A stretch of DNA of 64,000 bases from Desulfobacula sp. (GCA_023701135.1 JAMPXP010000014.1:89899-153898), one strand, 5' to 3'; counted from the stretch's first letter, positions 8,634 through 17,908 are shown. Numbers and translations: made by a program. The notes: generated by a model not told the origin, from the letters alone.

Positions 8634-9941
8634 TCATGCCTGAAGGTGAATTTTCCGTTTGCTGCGATAGGTGTCCACAAATTCAAAGGCTTCCGTTCCA
8701 AGGGGGGACAGGCAAAGGGCTTCTGTTTCAAGGGCTTTTTCCAGAACCGGGGAATGGGGCAGAAATTTTTGGATATCCACGTTTTGGATTTGTGACGGGT
8801 CCAGGGCCTTTAGGGTGATACCCAGCCTGGGGGTTTTTGGGTCCTGTGACAGGGCCGCGTGAAAATCCACCACCCCCGGAATCCTGAAAAAGATATCATC
8901 CAGATCCGGCATGCCCAGAACGCTTCCGTTGGAGAGGGAAACCCGGCCGGAATAGCGGTGACGGACCGGGGCCAGGCGTTTAAAGGGGCTGCCGCAGGGG
9001 CAAGGATCAGGGAGAAACCGGGACATATCTCTGGTCCTGTACCGGATGAGGGGCATGGCCCGGCGGTTCAGGGGGGTCACCACGATTTCTCCCCATTGGC
9101 CCGGAAGGGCGGGTGATCCCGTGTCCGGATCAATAATTTCAAAAAACAGGTCCGTTTCCCGCACATGGTATCCCCCATGGGCCGGGCAATCAATGCCCCC
9201 GCCGAACCCGGTTTCCGTCATGCCGTAGTGCTCCCAGACCCGGCAGCCGAGGCTGTCCGAGATCCGCGATGTTACGGCGGGAGAAACATAGTCGGCGGTG
9301 AGGATGGCATGGCGCACGAAACCGGCCGGTTTGTTCTTTGCCTTTGCCGATTCGCCCAGGGCCAGGACCTGGACCGGCATGCCGATGATGACGGAAGGCT
9401 CATGGGAAAAAAGGATATCCAGGGTATGGCTGAAATCCGTGACAGGGCCGGGGGCAATGCCCTGGCCGCCGATGCGGGCCATGGCGGTGTTTAAAAGGTC
9501 CCCGGCCCCGGACGGGGTGTTGGCCGGCAACAGGATCAAAGCTTTTTCCGCCGGGCGCGTCAATTGCGCCAGGACCCGGCTGAAAAATTCAATGGTGGCT
9601 TCCAGGTCCTGGCGGGTAAAGAAAATCCGCTTGGGCCGGGCCGTCGTGCCGGAGGTTTCCAGGGTCACAATCCGGGTGATCTCATCCAGGGACACGCAGA
9701 GAAAGGCAAGGCTGTTCTCCCGGATATGCGCGGGAAGGGTAAAGGGCAGGGCCGTGAATTCCTGGAGGCTGCTCAAGGGAGGGACATCCTTGAGATGGGT
9801 TGCATAAAACCGGCTGCGGGCCTTGGCATGGGATACGGTCTCCTGAAGTGCGGCCAACTGGAAGACCTCCAGTTTTTCCCGGACACCGCCGGAGGGGGCA
9901 TTGATTTTGGTGCGCTGCCAGGTGTCCAGAAAGGCATTCAT
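8634..9941 (-). CDS. AMP-dependent CoA ligase, phenylacetate-CoA-ligase-like (DVU_1553 type)
   Basis: A 435-residue adenylate-forming enzyme. TSGTTARPKRIFFT (around residue 115) is the P-loop-like AMP-binding motif; EHYGMTETGFGGG is the substrate/adenine motif; YRTRDMSRF contains the conserved Asp/Arg that bind the ribose. The zinc-like group CPCGSP follows. Size and motifs fit the phenylacetate-CoA ligase branch and, from memory, the family named after D. vulgaris DVU_1553, found beside aldehyde oxidoreductases. It would activate a carboxylic acid to its CoA ester, plausibly the acid made by the Mop aldehyde oxidoreductase of the same operon. Its ATG lies inside the 3' part of the upstream radical SAM frame, which overlaps it by 260 bases (see findings). 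Confidence 0.8.
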   Translation of the reverse strand: MNAFLDTWQRTKINAPSGGVREKLEVFQLAALQETVSHAKARSRFYATHLKDVPPLSSLQEFTALPFTLPAHIRENSLAFLCVSLDEITRIVTLETSGTTARPKRIFFTRQDLEATIEFFSRVLAQLTRPAEKALILLPANTPSGAGDLLNTAMARIGGQGIAPGPVTDFSHTLDILFSHEPSVIIGMPVQVLALGESAKAKNKPAGFVRHAILTADYVSPAVTSRISDSLGCRVWEHYGMTETGFGGGIDCPAHGGYHVRETDLFFEIIDPDTGSPALPGQWGEIVVTPLNRRAMPLIRYRTRDMSRFLPDPCPCGSPFKRLAPVRHRYSGRVSLSNGSVLGMPDLDDIFFRIPGVVDFHAALSQDPKTPRLGITLKALDPSQIQNVDIQKFLPHSPVLEKALETEALCLSPLGTEAFEFVDTYRSKRKIHLQA

Positions 9942-11286
9942 GGCTCCGGTACAATCCCATGTTGTTTTCGTCGGTCAGGTTATAGGCGCAAAAGGGGATG
10001 AGCCGTCCGTCCGGGGCGACGCTGTGGATGCAGCAGCCTTTCAGGCGTTCCAGGTCAAGATTCCAGGCATCCTGGAAGGCCATGCCGGAAACGGAAAACA
10101 TATGGGTGCGGGATCTCTGGATAAAGCGGTCAAGGCCGTCTTTGGGGCCGGGGGGTTGGGAATCCTTTATTTTTACCGGGGGGCCCCACTGCCGGGCCAC
10201 GGAAGCCTTGGCCTGTTTTGCCCCCTGTTCCGCCGGGACCGGGGCGCAGCAGTTGGCGCCAAGGGCCATCAGAGGGCTGAGGGTCCCGCCCTCCAGGATC
10301 AGGAATTTTCCGTTAAAGGAGCACAGGGCGTGTTCGCAGGAGGAGGGCCGGAAATCCCGGCGCTTGAATTTGTTTTGGGTCTGGGATTCCATTTCAGCCA
10401 GGATTTCCGGGATGGTGATCCGGTCCTTATCCTTTGGCGGACCCGGATGCCGCCCGAAATGGCTGACCGGCTGGAAATGGACCCCCCGGACCCCGGGGGC
10501 ATGGTCAAGGGCAAACCGGAGAACCGGTCCGATCTGGTCCACGTTGATCCCCGGAACAAGGGTGGGCACCAGGATCACCCCGATGTCCTGCTCGATGCAG
10601 TTCAGCACCGCCCTTTGTTTGGTCTCCCAAAGGGGGCGGCCCCTTAGGGCCTGATAAACCGTATCGCTCACCCCGTCAAACTGGAGAAAAACCGAGGACA
10701 GGCCTTCATTTTTCAGGCATTTTAAAAGCCCGCCGTCCATGGCGGGGATATATCCGTTGGTATTGAGCTGGATAAATTCAAACCCGGTTTTCCTGGCGGC
10801 GGCCACAATATCCGGCAGGTCTTTGCGCAGGGTGGGCTCGCCGCCGGAAATCTGAAGATTGCATCCCGGACTGACCGCATAAACCGAGGCCAGCAGGCTT
10901 CTGATCCGGTCCAGGGATGGATCTTGGAACTGTTGGTGGGAATCGCACCCGGCAAAGCAGAAGGCGCAGTGAAAATTGCAGTTTTGGGTGACCTCCAGAA
11001 CCGCCGTGCAGGTGTTCTGGCCATGGCCGGGGCAGAGCCCACAGTCAAAGGGGCACCCGTCTTTTTCCGGCGTCATATGGAAGCGGTGTTCAATGGAGAT
11101 CTTGGGCTTGATCCAGGCCTGGCGGCTGTCCCGGCCCTGCCAGGTCTTGGTCCTGAAAAATCCGTGGACTTCACAGGTCTTTTCCATGTACACGGTGTCG
11201 CCTTCCAGGACATAGGCCGCCTCTAATTTTTGAAGACATTGGGGGCAGAGGCTTTGGGTCCGGGATAGGGTCCGGGGGCCGGTCAT
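9682..11286 (-). CDS. Radical SAM protein of the Mop-associated (TrsS-like) family, with anomalous C-terminal extension
   Basis: The open frame encodes 534 residues. The N-terminus has a CPQC zinc-like pair, then CGLCPGHGQNTC, then the radical SAM cluster motif CNFHCAFC (Cys103, Cys107, Cys110) and a GGEPT motif, followed by a second Cys-rich part ending in RLIPFCAYNLTDENNMGLYR at about residue 447. In relatives I recall, the protein ends close to this point. Here the frame continues for 87 residues, rich in Pro, Gly and Cys, reading the CoA ligase gene in the wrong frame. A one-base shift at residue 447 would give a TGA that overlaps the ligase ATG, so the extension is probably an artefact of a frameshift. 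Cys, not selenocysteine, occupies the cluster positions. It overlaps the next upstream gene by four bases. The substrate is unknown. Confidence 0.75.
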   Translation of the reverse strand: MTGPRTLSRTQSLCPQCLQKLEAAYVLEGDTVYMEKTCEVHGFFRTKTWQGRDSRQAWIKPKISIEHRFHMTPEKDGCPFDCGLCPGHGQNTCTAVLEVTQNCNFHCAFCFAGCDSHQQFQDPSLDRIRSLLASVYAVSPGCNLQISGGEPTLRKDLPDIVAAARKTGFEFIQLNTNGYIPAMDGGLLKCLKNEGLSSVFLQFDGVSDTVYQALRGRPLWETKQRAVLNCIEQDIGVILVPTLVPGINVDQIGPVLRFALDHAPGVRGVHFQPVSHFGRHPGPPKDKDRITIPEILAEMESQTQNKFKRRDFRPSSCEHALCSFNGKFLILEGGTLSPLMALGANCCAPVPAEQGAKQAKASVARQWGPPVKIKDSQPPGPKDGLDRFIQRSRTHMFSVSGMAFQDAWNLDLERLKGCCIHSVAPDGRLIPFCAYNLTDENNMGLYRSHECLSGHLAAHQNQCPLRRCPGKTGGLPVGRTSGDRIPCQGPQPVLCNPSQGCPSLEQPPGIHGPALYPSRAYPGEQPCLSLRVPG

Positions 11287-11699
11287 GACGGGGGGTCCGT
11301 CGGGTCAAACCCGTTTTCCGACAGGACGGCCATGAGCCGGGAAAAGGATGAACTCAGAAAACGGCCGCAGGTTTCCGGGTGGGGGGCCGGGAAATATTCG
11401 CCGGTAATCTCCTTGCAGCCCACCCCGGCGGGGGCCAGTTCCTTGAAAAAGCCCAGATAGGATTCCTGCATCAGGGCCAGCCGGTCGGTGTCGGTTTTGG
11501 CAAACAGGGCCAGGATGCCCATGCCTGCGGTGAGGATGCCGCAGGGTCCGGTGTCCATACCGCTTCCCATGCAGAGGCCCCGGGAAAAAGCGACCAGGTC
11601 TTCATTTTTCCGGTCCATGAGATCCAGGGTCAGGATCACCATGATCTGGCTGCAGCAATAGCCCTGGTGTTTTAGTGTTAATATGTCGAGGTCATTCAT
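11283..11699 (-). CDS. C-GCAxxG-C-C family redox protein (DVU_1555 type)
   Basis: A 138-residue small protein with the scattered Cys pattern of the C_GCAxxG_C_C family: GYCCSQ (Cys15, Cys16), GLCMGSGMDTGPCGILTAG (Cys43, Cys53) and VGCKEITGEYF (Cys94), plus a late Cys near residue 111. The family is thought to bind a metal or Fe-S cluster and is often found beside redox enzymes; its reaction is unknown. It overlaps the methyltransferase gene upstream by eight bases and the radical SAM gene downstream by four, so all three should be made together. As far as I recall, this trio recurs next to Mop-type aldehyde oxidoreductases in Desulfovibrio. Confidence 0.8.
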   Translation of the reverse strand: MNDLDILTLKHQGYCCSQIMVILTLDLMDRKNEDLVAFSRGLCMGSGMDTGPCGILTAGMGILALFAKTDTDRLALMQESYLGFFKELAPAGVGCKEITGEYFPAPHPETCGRFLSSSFSRLMAVLSENGFDPTDPPS

Positions 11700-12468
11700 A
11701 TTTTTCCGCTATGATCATCCCGTACCGGGGTTTCAGGCGTCCGCTCCGGCAAGCGATGCTTCCGGCGCCAAGGGCTCCGGGGAGCCTTTCCCAGACCCGG
11801 TCCAGGCTGCCGTATTCAAATACCATCTGCCCGACCATCTGTTTAAGATACGGGGTATGATCTTCCATGAGGGTAATGGTGAATCCCGCGGCTTCCAGGG
11901 CCTGGATCAGGGCCAGGATGGTCAAGGCCCCGTCCAGGCAGGAGGCAGGGGCTTTGCCGTCATGATCCGGGATTGGGGCGGGCTTGTATCGTTCAGGGAT
12001 ATACAGGTCCGTCAGCAAAAGTTTTCCGTTTTTTTTAAGCATCCGGAAAAATTCCTCCAGGCAGCGGGTCTTGTCCGGAACCAGGGAGAGCACGCATTCG
12101 CAGAAAATGCCGTTAAAGGTCCCGGACCTGAAAGGAAAGGCCGGTATCCGGCCCTGAACGAACCAGGGGACCGGAGCTTGTTCTTTCCCATGTCTTACAG
12201 GGGATTTCAGGCGGCTGTCCATTTCCATGTCCATGCCCAGGGCCCTGATCCCGTGGTCTTCAAAAAGATACCGGCAGGTCATGCCATACCCGCATCCGGC
12301 ATCCAGGATTCGGGCATCCTGGTCAAAGCCGCAGAAATCCACGGCCATGCGGGTGAGGGCAAGTCCGCCCGGCCTCAGGGCCCGGCCGCTCAACCGGGTC
12401 AATTCTTTTTGCCGGAACAGGAAGAGGACCCGGCCCGGTTCCAGGCTCTGTCCATTTTCACGCCACAC
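11692..12468 (-). CDS. Class I SAM-dependent methyltransferase (DVU_1556/TrsM type)
   Basis: A 258-residue methyltransferase when started at the GTG at 12468. Motif I is ILDAGCGYGMTCRYLFEDHG, followed by the acidic end of strand 2 (ALGMDME) and NGIFCECVLSLVPD, RMLKKNGKLLLTDLYIP typical of class I enzymes. The frame is open a further 53 codons upstream but those codons overlap the end of the previous gene in another frame and look non-coding, so the GTG just after that gene's stop is preferred; no strong Shine-Dalgarno is seen. It lies in the Mop operon between the Fe-S/NAD fusion protein and the C-GCAxxG-C-C protein. The substrate is unknown; a role in cofactor or protein maturation for Mop is inferred. 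Confidence 0.75.
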   Translation of the reverse strand: MWRENGQSLEPGRVLFLFRQKELTRLSGRALRPGGLALTRMAVDFCGFDQDARILDAGCGYGMTCRYLFEDHGIRALGMDMEMDSRLKSPVRHGKEQAPVPWFVQGRIPAFPFRSGTFNGIFCECVLSLVPDKTRCLEEFFRMLKKNGKLLLTDLYIPERYKPAPIPDHDGKAPASCLDGALTILALIQALEAAGFTITLMEDHTPYLKQMVGQMVFEYGSLDRVWERLPGALGAGSIACRSGRLKPRYGMIIAEKYE

Positions 12469-12481
12469 AGGGGTGATCGCT

Positions 12482-15040
12482 TTATTTGTCTTCAAGGATT
12501 TTTTCCACCTCCGCCATTTTCCCCCGGGCCAGGGCCGGGGAGATGTATACCCGGCCGCATTGGCGGCATTGGGGCAAGGCCACATCAAACCGGCTGCCCA
12601 GGTATTCCACATGGTTTTTATAATCATTCAGTTTTTCATTGCAGGCTTGGCAGATAATCTCATCTTCACGGGCTTCGGCAGGGGTTCCCGGAACAAAGCC
12701 CTTGTCCGGGACCACCGTCATCCGGTGCCGCCAGGCATTGAGGATCTCATACCCGGTCCCGGTCCGTTTAAATTCGACCCAGAAACAGACATTGGCAGGG
12801 CGGAAATAAGCGATTTCGGTTTTGGTTTTTGGGTTTAAAAACCGGCTCTCCCCGGTTTCCGCCTGGCGGAGAACCTTTTCCAGGTCCGTTCTCAGGATAT
12901 AATCCTCCTCCAGGATTTTTTCCACCTCAGGGGTTATATGGATATCCAGGGGAGGGAAAGGGGATTTTGATGGGGCCGTTTCCTTCCACAGGGTTTCCAG
13001 CATGCGGCGTTTGGCCCTGGCCAAATTGTCATGCCGCCGGGAAAAGCCAGGGTCCAGCCTTTCTTCGGGAAAATCCGAATCGGGCCAGAAAAGATCCAGC
13101 ACATGGGCGGTTCGTTTTCCCGAGGAGGCCAGCCGGTCCCGGCACATGGCGCAATAGGCCAGATAATCATGATCGCTCTGTCCGGCCCGGCGTTGGATGA
13201 TTTTTTTGGAAAGGGGCGGGTTGGCATTGTAGACCAGGCCCCCGAATCCGCAGCATTCGGTGTAGGTTCCCGAAGCCGGAAGCTCACGGACCTCCACCTC
13301 TGCCCGGGCCGCCAGGGTCCGGACGGCCTTCTGAACCGGAACATCATCCCTGGCCGTACACGGGTCAAGGATGTTCATGGGTTTGGGTTGGGTTTTGCCT
13401 TGGGCTTTGCCCTGGACCGGGCCGGGGAGGTGATCCGACGTTTCACTCATTTTTTGGTACAGGGAAATGATTTCGGCTCCGGGGATGCCCTGGGAGAGCA
13501 TCCGGGTGCAGGAGGTGCAGGCCGTGATGATGGGGGGCTTTCCCGAGGCTTCCCAGAAGGCTTTGAAGGGTTCGAGATTTTTATGATACAGGTCTTCCTT
13601 CCCGGCCCACCAGGCCGGAGCCCCGCAGCATCCGGAGACAAATCCGGTTTTGGCCGATACCCGGGTTCTCAGAAATTCATAAACCTTTTCCACCTGGGAG
13701 GGGGAGGAGCCCAGCAACTGGCAGCCGGGGAAAAAAAGATAATCCGAGGTTCCGGACCCGGGGGCATGGCGGGCGAAAAAACAATCCTCCCCCGAGGCGA
13801 AACGCATTTCCTGGAGGGCGAATTCATGGGCTGAAGCCGGCATTTTGCCGTCCCTGACCATTTCCTGCCGTGCGGCCAGACAGAGGTCGGCCATGGAAAA
13901 ATCATTGGGGCAGACCCGTTCGCACAGATCGCAAAGGCTGCATGAATTGACCAGCCGGTTGGCCTTTTTTTCCCCCATGACAATGGTGGCGTTGTTATAG
14001 ATTTCCCGGGCATACCGGCCGGGGAATCCTTTGAAATCTTCAATATAGGCGCAAACCCGGATGCACCGGGAACAATCGCACTGGATGCAGCGTTTGGCTT
14101 CTTTGGCCGCTTTTTCAAGGTCCGGCGCGGATTCAAAAGCCAGGTCCATGCGCGGCTCAGGGGCAATTCCATTGATGTCCGTGGACAGCCGGGTCTGGAA
14201 AACGCCTTCCCTTTCCCGCCCGGCCGTGACCGAGACTTTGGACATGAACCGGTCCATGGAGACGGCGGCCTTCCGGCCCTGGGCCGCAAAGGCCACGGGA
14301 TAGGAGCGGGGGCCGGGGCTTTGTCCCTCCCTGGAAAATCCTCCGGCAAAGATTTTAGGGTCAGTGGTTTCCAGGGAAAAATCATCGGTCATAGGGATTC
14401 CGGTGTCATCATAGGCAATGCCGGTATGGGGTTCCCCGTCGGAATCCAGGCCTAGGTAGACGGCGTCAAAGGCCTTGCCCTTTTCTCCGCCAAAGGCGTC
14501 ATTGGAAGAGGCGGCCATCTGAAAAGAGACCCCGAAGGTTTTCAACAGATCCAGTTCCCGGCCCAGGATATCTCCGGGCAAGACCTCGGGGGAGAGGGTG
14601 AGCAAAAGGCCGCCAAGGGCAGGGCCTTGGTCATATACCGTGACTTCATAGCCTTTTAAGGCCAGATCCCAGGCCACGGTGAGGCTGCTGAGACCGCTGC
14701 CCCAGACGCCGGCCTTTTTCCCCTTGGGCGGGGGTAAAAATCTTTTTTTCGGTTTTGTCCGGTTTTTTGCACAGATCCTTTCGAGGTCGCCGATGGCCAG
14801 GGGGGCGTCTATCCGGGTCCGGATGCACTCCGGTTCGCAGGGATGGTCGCAGATCCGGGCCATGATTTCCGGCAGGGGCAGGGTTTTTTCAATGGCCTTG
14901 AAGGCCTTGTCCATGTCCTGTTCCGCCATATGGCCCAGAAAGGTTTTGACATCCATGTGCAGGGGGCAGGCCGCAGTGCAATAGGCCGGTTCCTCCTGGA
15001 TGCATCTTCGTTCAAATTCTGTTAATACGTCCTTTTCCAT
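12482..15040 (-). CDS. Multi-domain Fe-S/pyridine-nucleotide oxidoreductase with CCG domains and a C-terminal small redox domain
   Basis: An 852-residue soluble protein. Residues 1-100 look like the GltD-type Fe-S N-terminus (CTAACPLHMD, ICDHPCEPEC). Residues 108-230 hold a Rossmann dinucleotide motif (GVWGSGLSSL and ALGGLL), though the first Gly-rich loop is altered and the second half is short. Then come ferredoxin clusters (CIQCDCSRCIRVC and CSLCDLCERVC) and two HdrD/GlpC-like CCG parts (FFPGCQLLG, GCCGAPAWW, ECCGFGGLV, CAMCRDRL). The last 150 residues, with CQAC and CRQCG, match what I recall of the separate DVU_1557 redox protein. Electrons from aldehyde oxidation could flow through it to NAD(P) or a thiol/Fe-S partner. 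It follows mop across a strong hairpin. Confidence 0.75.
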   Translation of the reverse strand: MEKDVLTEFERRCIQEEPAYCTAACPLHMDVKTFLGHMAEQDMDKAFKAIEKTLPLPEIMARICDHPCEPECIRTRIDAPLAIGDLERICAKNRTKPKKRFLPPPKGKKAGVWGSGLSSLTVAWDLALKGYEVTVYDQGPALGGLLLTLSPEVLPGDILGRELDLLKTFGVSFQMAASSNDAFGGEKGKAFDAVYLGLDSDGEPHTGIAYDDTGIPMTDDFSLETTDPKIFAGGFSREGQSPGPRSYPVAFAAQGRKAAVSMDRFMSKVSVTAGREREGVFQTRLSTDINGIAPEPRMDLAFESAPDLEKAAKEAKRCIQCDCSRCIRVCAYIEDFKGFPGRYAREIYNNATIVMGEKKANRLVNSCSLCDLCERVCPNDFSMADLCLAARQEMVRDGKMPASAHEFALQEMRFASGEDCFFARHAPGSGTSDYLFFPGCQLLGSSPSQVEKVYEFLRTRVSAKTGFVSGCCGAPAWWAGKEDLYHKNLEPFKAFWEASGKPPIITACTSCTRMLSQGIPGAEIISLYQKMSETSDHLPGPVQGKAQGKTQPKPMNILDPCTARDDVPVQKAVRTLAARAEVEVRELPASGTYTECCGFGGLVYNANPPLSKKIIQRRAGQSDHDYLAYCAMCRDRLASSGKRTAHVLDLFWPDSDFPEERLDPGFSRRHDNLARAKRRMLETLWKETAPSKSPFPPLDIHITPEVEKILEEDYILRTDLEKVLRQAETGESRFLNPKTKTEIAYFRPANVCFWVEFKRTGTGYEILNAWRHRMTVVPDKGFVPGTPAEAREDEIICQACNEKLNDYKNHVEYLGSRFDVALPQCRQCGRVYISPALARGKMAEVEKILEDK

Positions 15041-15070
15041 GGCATTCCCACGCCAAACATCCTGAATAAG

Positions 15071-15099
15071 GGGGCCGCCGGAAAATATCCGGCGGCCCC
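15071..15099. terminator. Very stable hairpin between mop and the next operon gene
   Basis: GGGGCCGCCGG (15071-15081) pairs perfectly with CCGGCGGCCCC (15089-15099) across a seven-base loop, in the 73-base gap after mop on the minus strand. No U tract follows in the transcript, so it is likelier to act as a partial terminator or as a 3' stabiliser that keeps mop mRNA more abundant than the downstream accessory genes than as a complete stop. Confidence 0.55.
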
Positions 15100-15113
15100 G
15101 GGGTGATGGCCGT

Positions 15114-17834
15114 TTATAAGGCCTTCAGCCCTGCCAGCACCTTGTCCGGTGTGGCGGGCAGGCGTTTGATCCTGACTTTGCAGGCATTGTAAATGGCGTT
15201 AATCACGGCGGCATGGGGGGAGGTCAGGGGCAGCTCGCCCACGCCGGAGGCGCCGAAGGGGCCATGCTCCCTGGGGCTCTGGACATAGATCAGTTCCATG
15301 TCGTCGGGAATGGCCTTGATGTAGGGGAATCCGGCCCCCATCATGGTGGAATGTTTTTCCAGATCCTCAAAATCCTCGGAAAGGGCCAGGCCGATGCCCT
15401 GGGCCAGGCCGCCGTAAATCTGGCCGTCCACCGTCAACTGGTTGTTGATCATTCCGATATCTGCCACGGCCGTCATTTTGTGGACCCGGGTTTTGCCCGT
15501 GGCAAGGTCCACGGCCACTTCCGCCATGAACACGCCGTACATATGGGTGGAAAAGGGATTGCCCTGTCCGTTTTCGTCACAGGCAGTGGCCGGTGCCGTC
15601 CAGGCGCCGGTATAGGAGAGGGGGATATTCTCATCCTTCATTTCCTTATAAGTCCTGAATCCGCCGCCTTTCTTTTTCATGGCCGTGATGAGAAGCTCGC
15701 AGGCCGCCTTGATGGCCTGGCCTGCGACCACCTGGGACCGGCTGCCGCCGGCGGGACCGCTGTTGGGAACCTTGGACGTATCATTCATGACCAGGCGGAT
15801 ATTTTCCGGTTTGACGCCCAGGGGCCGCAGGGCCTCATGGGCCGTTCCCAGGGACCCGCTGTCCGCGCCCTGGCCATGGTCTTCCCAGGAATTAAACAGG
15901 GTGACGGTGTTGTCCTCGTTTAACTGGATCCGGGCTTCGGCGCTGTCGGGTCCGTCCAGCCCGCAGCCGTAAACCCCGATGGAAAGGCCAACGCCGAATT
16001 TTTCAGCATCGGTGCTGAGCTTTTTGGCCTTGGCCTTGGCCGCCTCATATTTGGGTTTTATTTTTTCCAGCATTTCCGGCAGGGTGAAGGAATCCGGAAC
16101 CGAGCCCGTGGGGGTGGTGGAGCCTTTGCGGTAGACGTTTTTCAATCTCAGCTCAAGGGGGTCCATGTTCAGTTTTTCCGCCAGCATATCCATGAGCACT
16201 TCCGATGCAAACTCGCTCTGGGGAGCGCCGTAGGCCCGGAAGGCAGAGCCCCAGGCATGGTTGGTGCACACCGTCCGGCCCTCTCCCCGGATGCTGGGGA
16301 TATGGTATCCGGCGCCGATGCACTGGGCCCCCCTCAGGGTCAGGAGGTCGCCGAATTCGGAATAGGGTCCGTGGTCCACGGTCCATTCGCTTTCCATTCC
16401 CAGGAGCTTGCCTTGTTTGTCGGCGGCCAGTCTCAGGTTGATGAAGAAGGGAGACCGTTTGCCCGTATAGGTCTGCTGCTGGTACCAGGTATAGTTCAGG
16501 AAGACCGGCTTGCCCGTGGCCAGGGCTGCGGCGCCCAGGAGGGCCTCCATGGTGGGTGAGAATTTATAGCCAAAGGTGCCGCCGGCCGGGTTTTGGACCA
16601 GGGTCAGTTTTTCCGGTGCGATGCCCAGGCCCGGGGCGATCATGGCATGGTGCAGAAAGAGTCCGATGGATTTGGAATGAATGGTCAGGCTGCCGTTCTC
16701 CCCCGGATAGGCAAAGCCCACATCCGGCTCAATGGGCATATGGGGCTGGCGGCCCACATAAAAATCATCTTCCACCACGGCATCGGCGGTTTTGAAGCAG
16801 GGTTCCGTATCTTCGCCCTTTTTTATTTTCTGGGTAAAATAGACATTGGGGGTGCCGGGATGAATCTGAATGGCGTCCTCGGCCATGGCCGCCGGAGCGC
16901 TCATATATTCGGGCAGGGGTTCCAGGTCCACCCGGACTTTTTCTGCGGCCGCCTCGGCGTTTTTCTGAGTGTCCGCACACACAATGGCGATGGCGTCCCC
17001 GAACTGGAATACCTTTGTATCGCATAAAATAGGGCGGTCCCACCCGTCTCCCTTGTTGGTGGGAAAGGTAATGAGGCCTGTGATCCTGTTCTTTCCCTTG
17101 ATGTCCTTATGGGTGACCACCTTGTAAACCCCGGGCATTTTTTCCGCTTCCGAGGTGTCTATCTTTTTGATATTGGCATGGGAGATTTTGGCCTGGACCA
17201 GGGCCATTCTCAGGGTCTCTTCCGGCATTTTGATGCCCAGGTCGGCCCCGTAATCGCAGGTGCCGGTGACCTTGGCCAGGGCCGTGGGCCGGGGAATATT
17301 GGACCCCCATATTTTGCCATCGGCCGGCATCTTGAATTTCAACTCGTCCAGGGTCATCTTGCCGCCCATGACCTTTGCCGCATCCGTGACCGCGTCCACC
17401 AGTTGTTTGTACCCCGTGCACCGGCAGGCGTTTTTATATTTCTGGAACCAGTCCCGGATATCCTCCCGGCTGGGGGAGGGATTTTCATCCAGCAGGGCCT
17501 TGGCGGACACAATGAATCCGGGTGTGCAGAACCCGCATTGGGCCCCGCCGTGCACCATCCAGGCCACCTGGATGGGATGCAGGTTGTCCGGGGTTCCGAT
17601 GCCTTCAATGGTGGTGACCACGGAATCGTCCGGCACCCGGCTCATTTTCGTGATGCAGGACCGGACCAGCTTGGAGTTCAGAATCACGCTGCACGCTCCG
17701 CATTGGCCTTCGCCGCAGCCGACCTTAACGCCGGTCAGGAAAAGACTGTTTCGAAGCACGGTGGATAATCTATCGTCTTCGTTGACGATGAGGGTTCGGG
17801 GGATGCCGTTGATTTTCAGGGTTTTTTTGATCAT
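15114..17834 (-). CDS. mop: Molybdopterin aldehyde oxidoreductase (Mop type)
   Basis: A 906-residue single-chain enzyme, the same size as D. gigas MOP (907). The plant-type [2Fe-2S] domain has Cys40, Cys45, Cys48 and Cys60, and the second [2Fe-2S] domain Cys100, Cys103, Cys137 and Cys139, the same numbers as in D. gigas. There is no FAD domain, as in MOP. The molybdenum domain follows (for example GGTFGYKF, AYGAPQSE, GQGADSGS) and the catalytic Glu of GVGELPL is at about residue 867, matching Glu869. The enzyme oxidises aldehydes to acids using the molybdopterin cytosine dinucleotide cofactor in the cytoplasm. It is the first gene of the minus-strand operon, with its own promoter region upstream, and the encoded partners probably mature it or take its electrons and product. 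Confidence 0.95.
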   Translation of the reverse strand: MIKKTLKINGIPRTLIVNEDDRLSTVLRNSLFLTGVKVGCGEGQCGACSVILNSKLVRSCITKMSRVPDDSVVTTIEGIGTPDNLHPIQVAWMVHGGAQCGFCTPGFIVSAKALLDENPSPSREDIRDWFQKYKNACRCTGYKQLVDAVTDAAKVMGGKMTLDELKFKMPADGKIWGSNIPRPTALAKVTGTCDYGADLGIKMPEETLRMALVQAKISHANIKKIDTSEAEKMPGVYKVVTHKDIKGKNRITGLITFPTNKGDGWDRPILCDTKVFQFGDAIAIVCADTQKNAEAAAEKVRVDLEPLPEYMSAPAAMAEDAIQIHPGTPNVYFTQKIKKGEDTEPCFKTADAVVEDDFYVGRQPHMPIEPDVGFAYPGENGSLTIHSKSIGLFLHHAMIAPGLGIAPEKLTLVQNPAGGTFGYKFSPTMEALLGAAALATGKPVFLNYTWYQQQTYTGKRSPFFINLRLAADKQGKLLGMESEWTVDHGPYSEFGDLLTLRGAQCIGAGYHIPSIRGEGRTVCTNHAWGSAFRAYGAPQSEFASEVLMDMLAEKLNMDPLELRLKNVYRKGSTTPTGSVPDSFTLPEMLEKIKPKYEAAKAKAKKLSTDAEKFGVGLSIGVYGCGLDGPDSAEARIQLNEDNTVTLFNSWEDHGQGADSGSLGTAHEALRPLGVKPENIRLVMNDTSKVPNSGPAGGSRSQVVAGQAIKAACELLITAMKKKGGGFRTYKEMKDENIPLSYTGAWTAPATACDENGQGNPFSTHMYGVFMAEVAVDLATGKTRVHKMTAVADIGMINNQLTVDGQIYGGLAQGIGLALSEDFEDLEKHSTMMGAGFPYIKAIPDDMELIYVQSPREHGPFGASGVGELPLTSPHAAVINAIYNACKVRIKRLPATPDKVLAGLKAL

Positions 17835-17908
17835 CTTGTTCTCCTTTTTTAAGGGTTGTTGGGGAATTAAAAACTACATTCAAGAGAGAACCAAAACATC
17901 ATGGTTAT

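Noticed and set aside
9682..11286. Selenocysteine in the radical SAM protein
   Set aside because: I recall some family members being selenoproteins, but here the cluster positions are Cys and no in-frame TGA with a following hairpin is needed to explain the gene.
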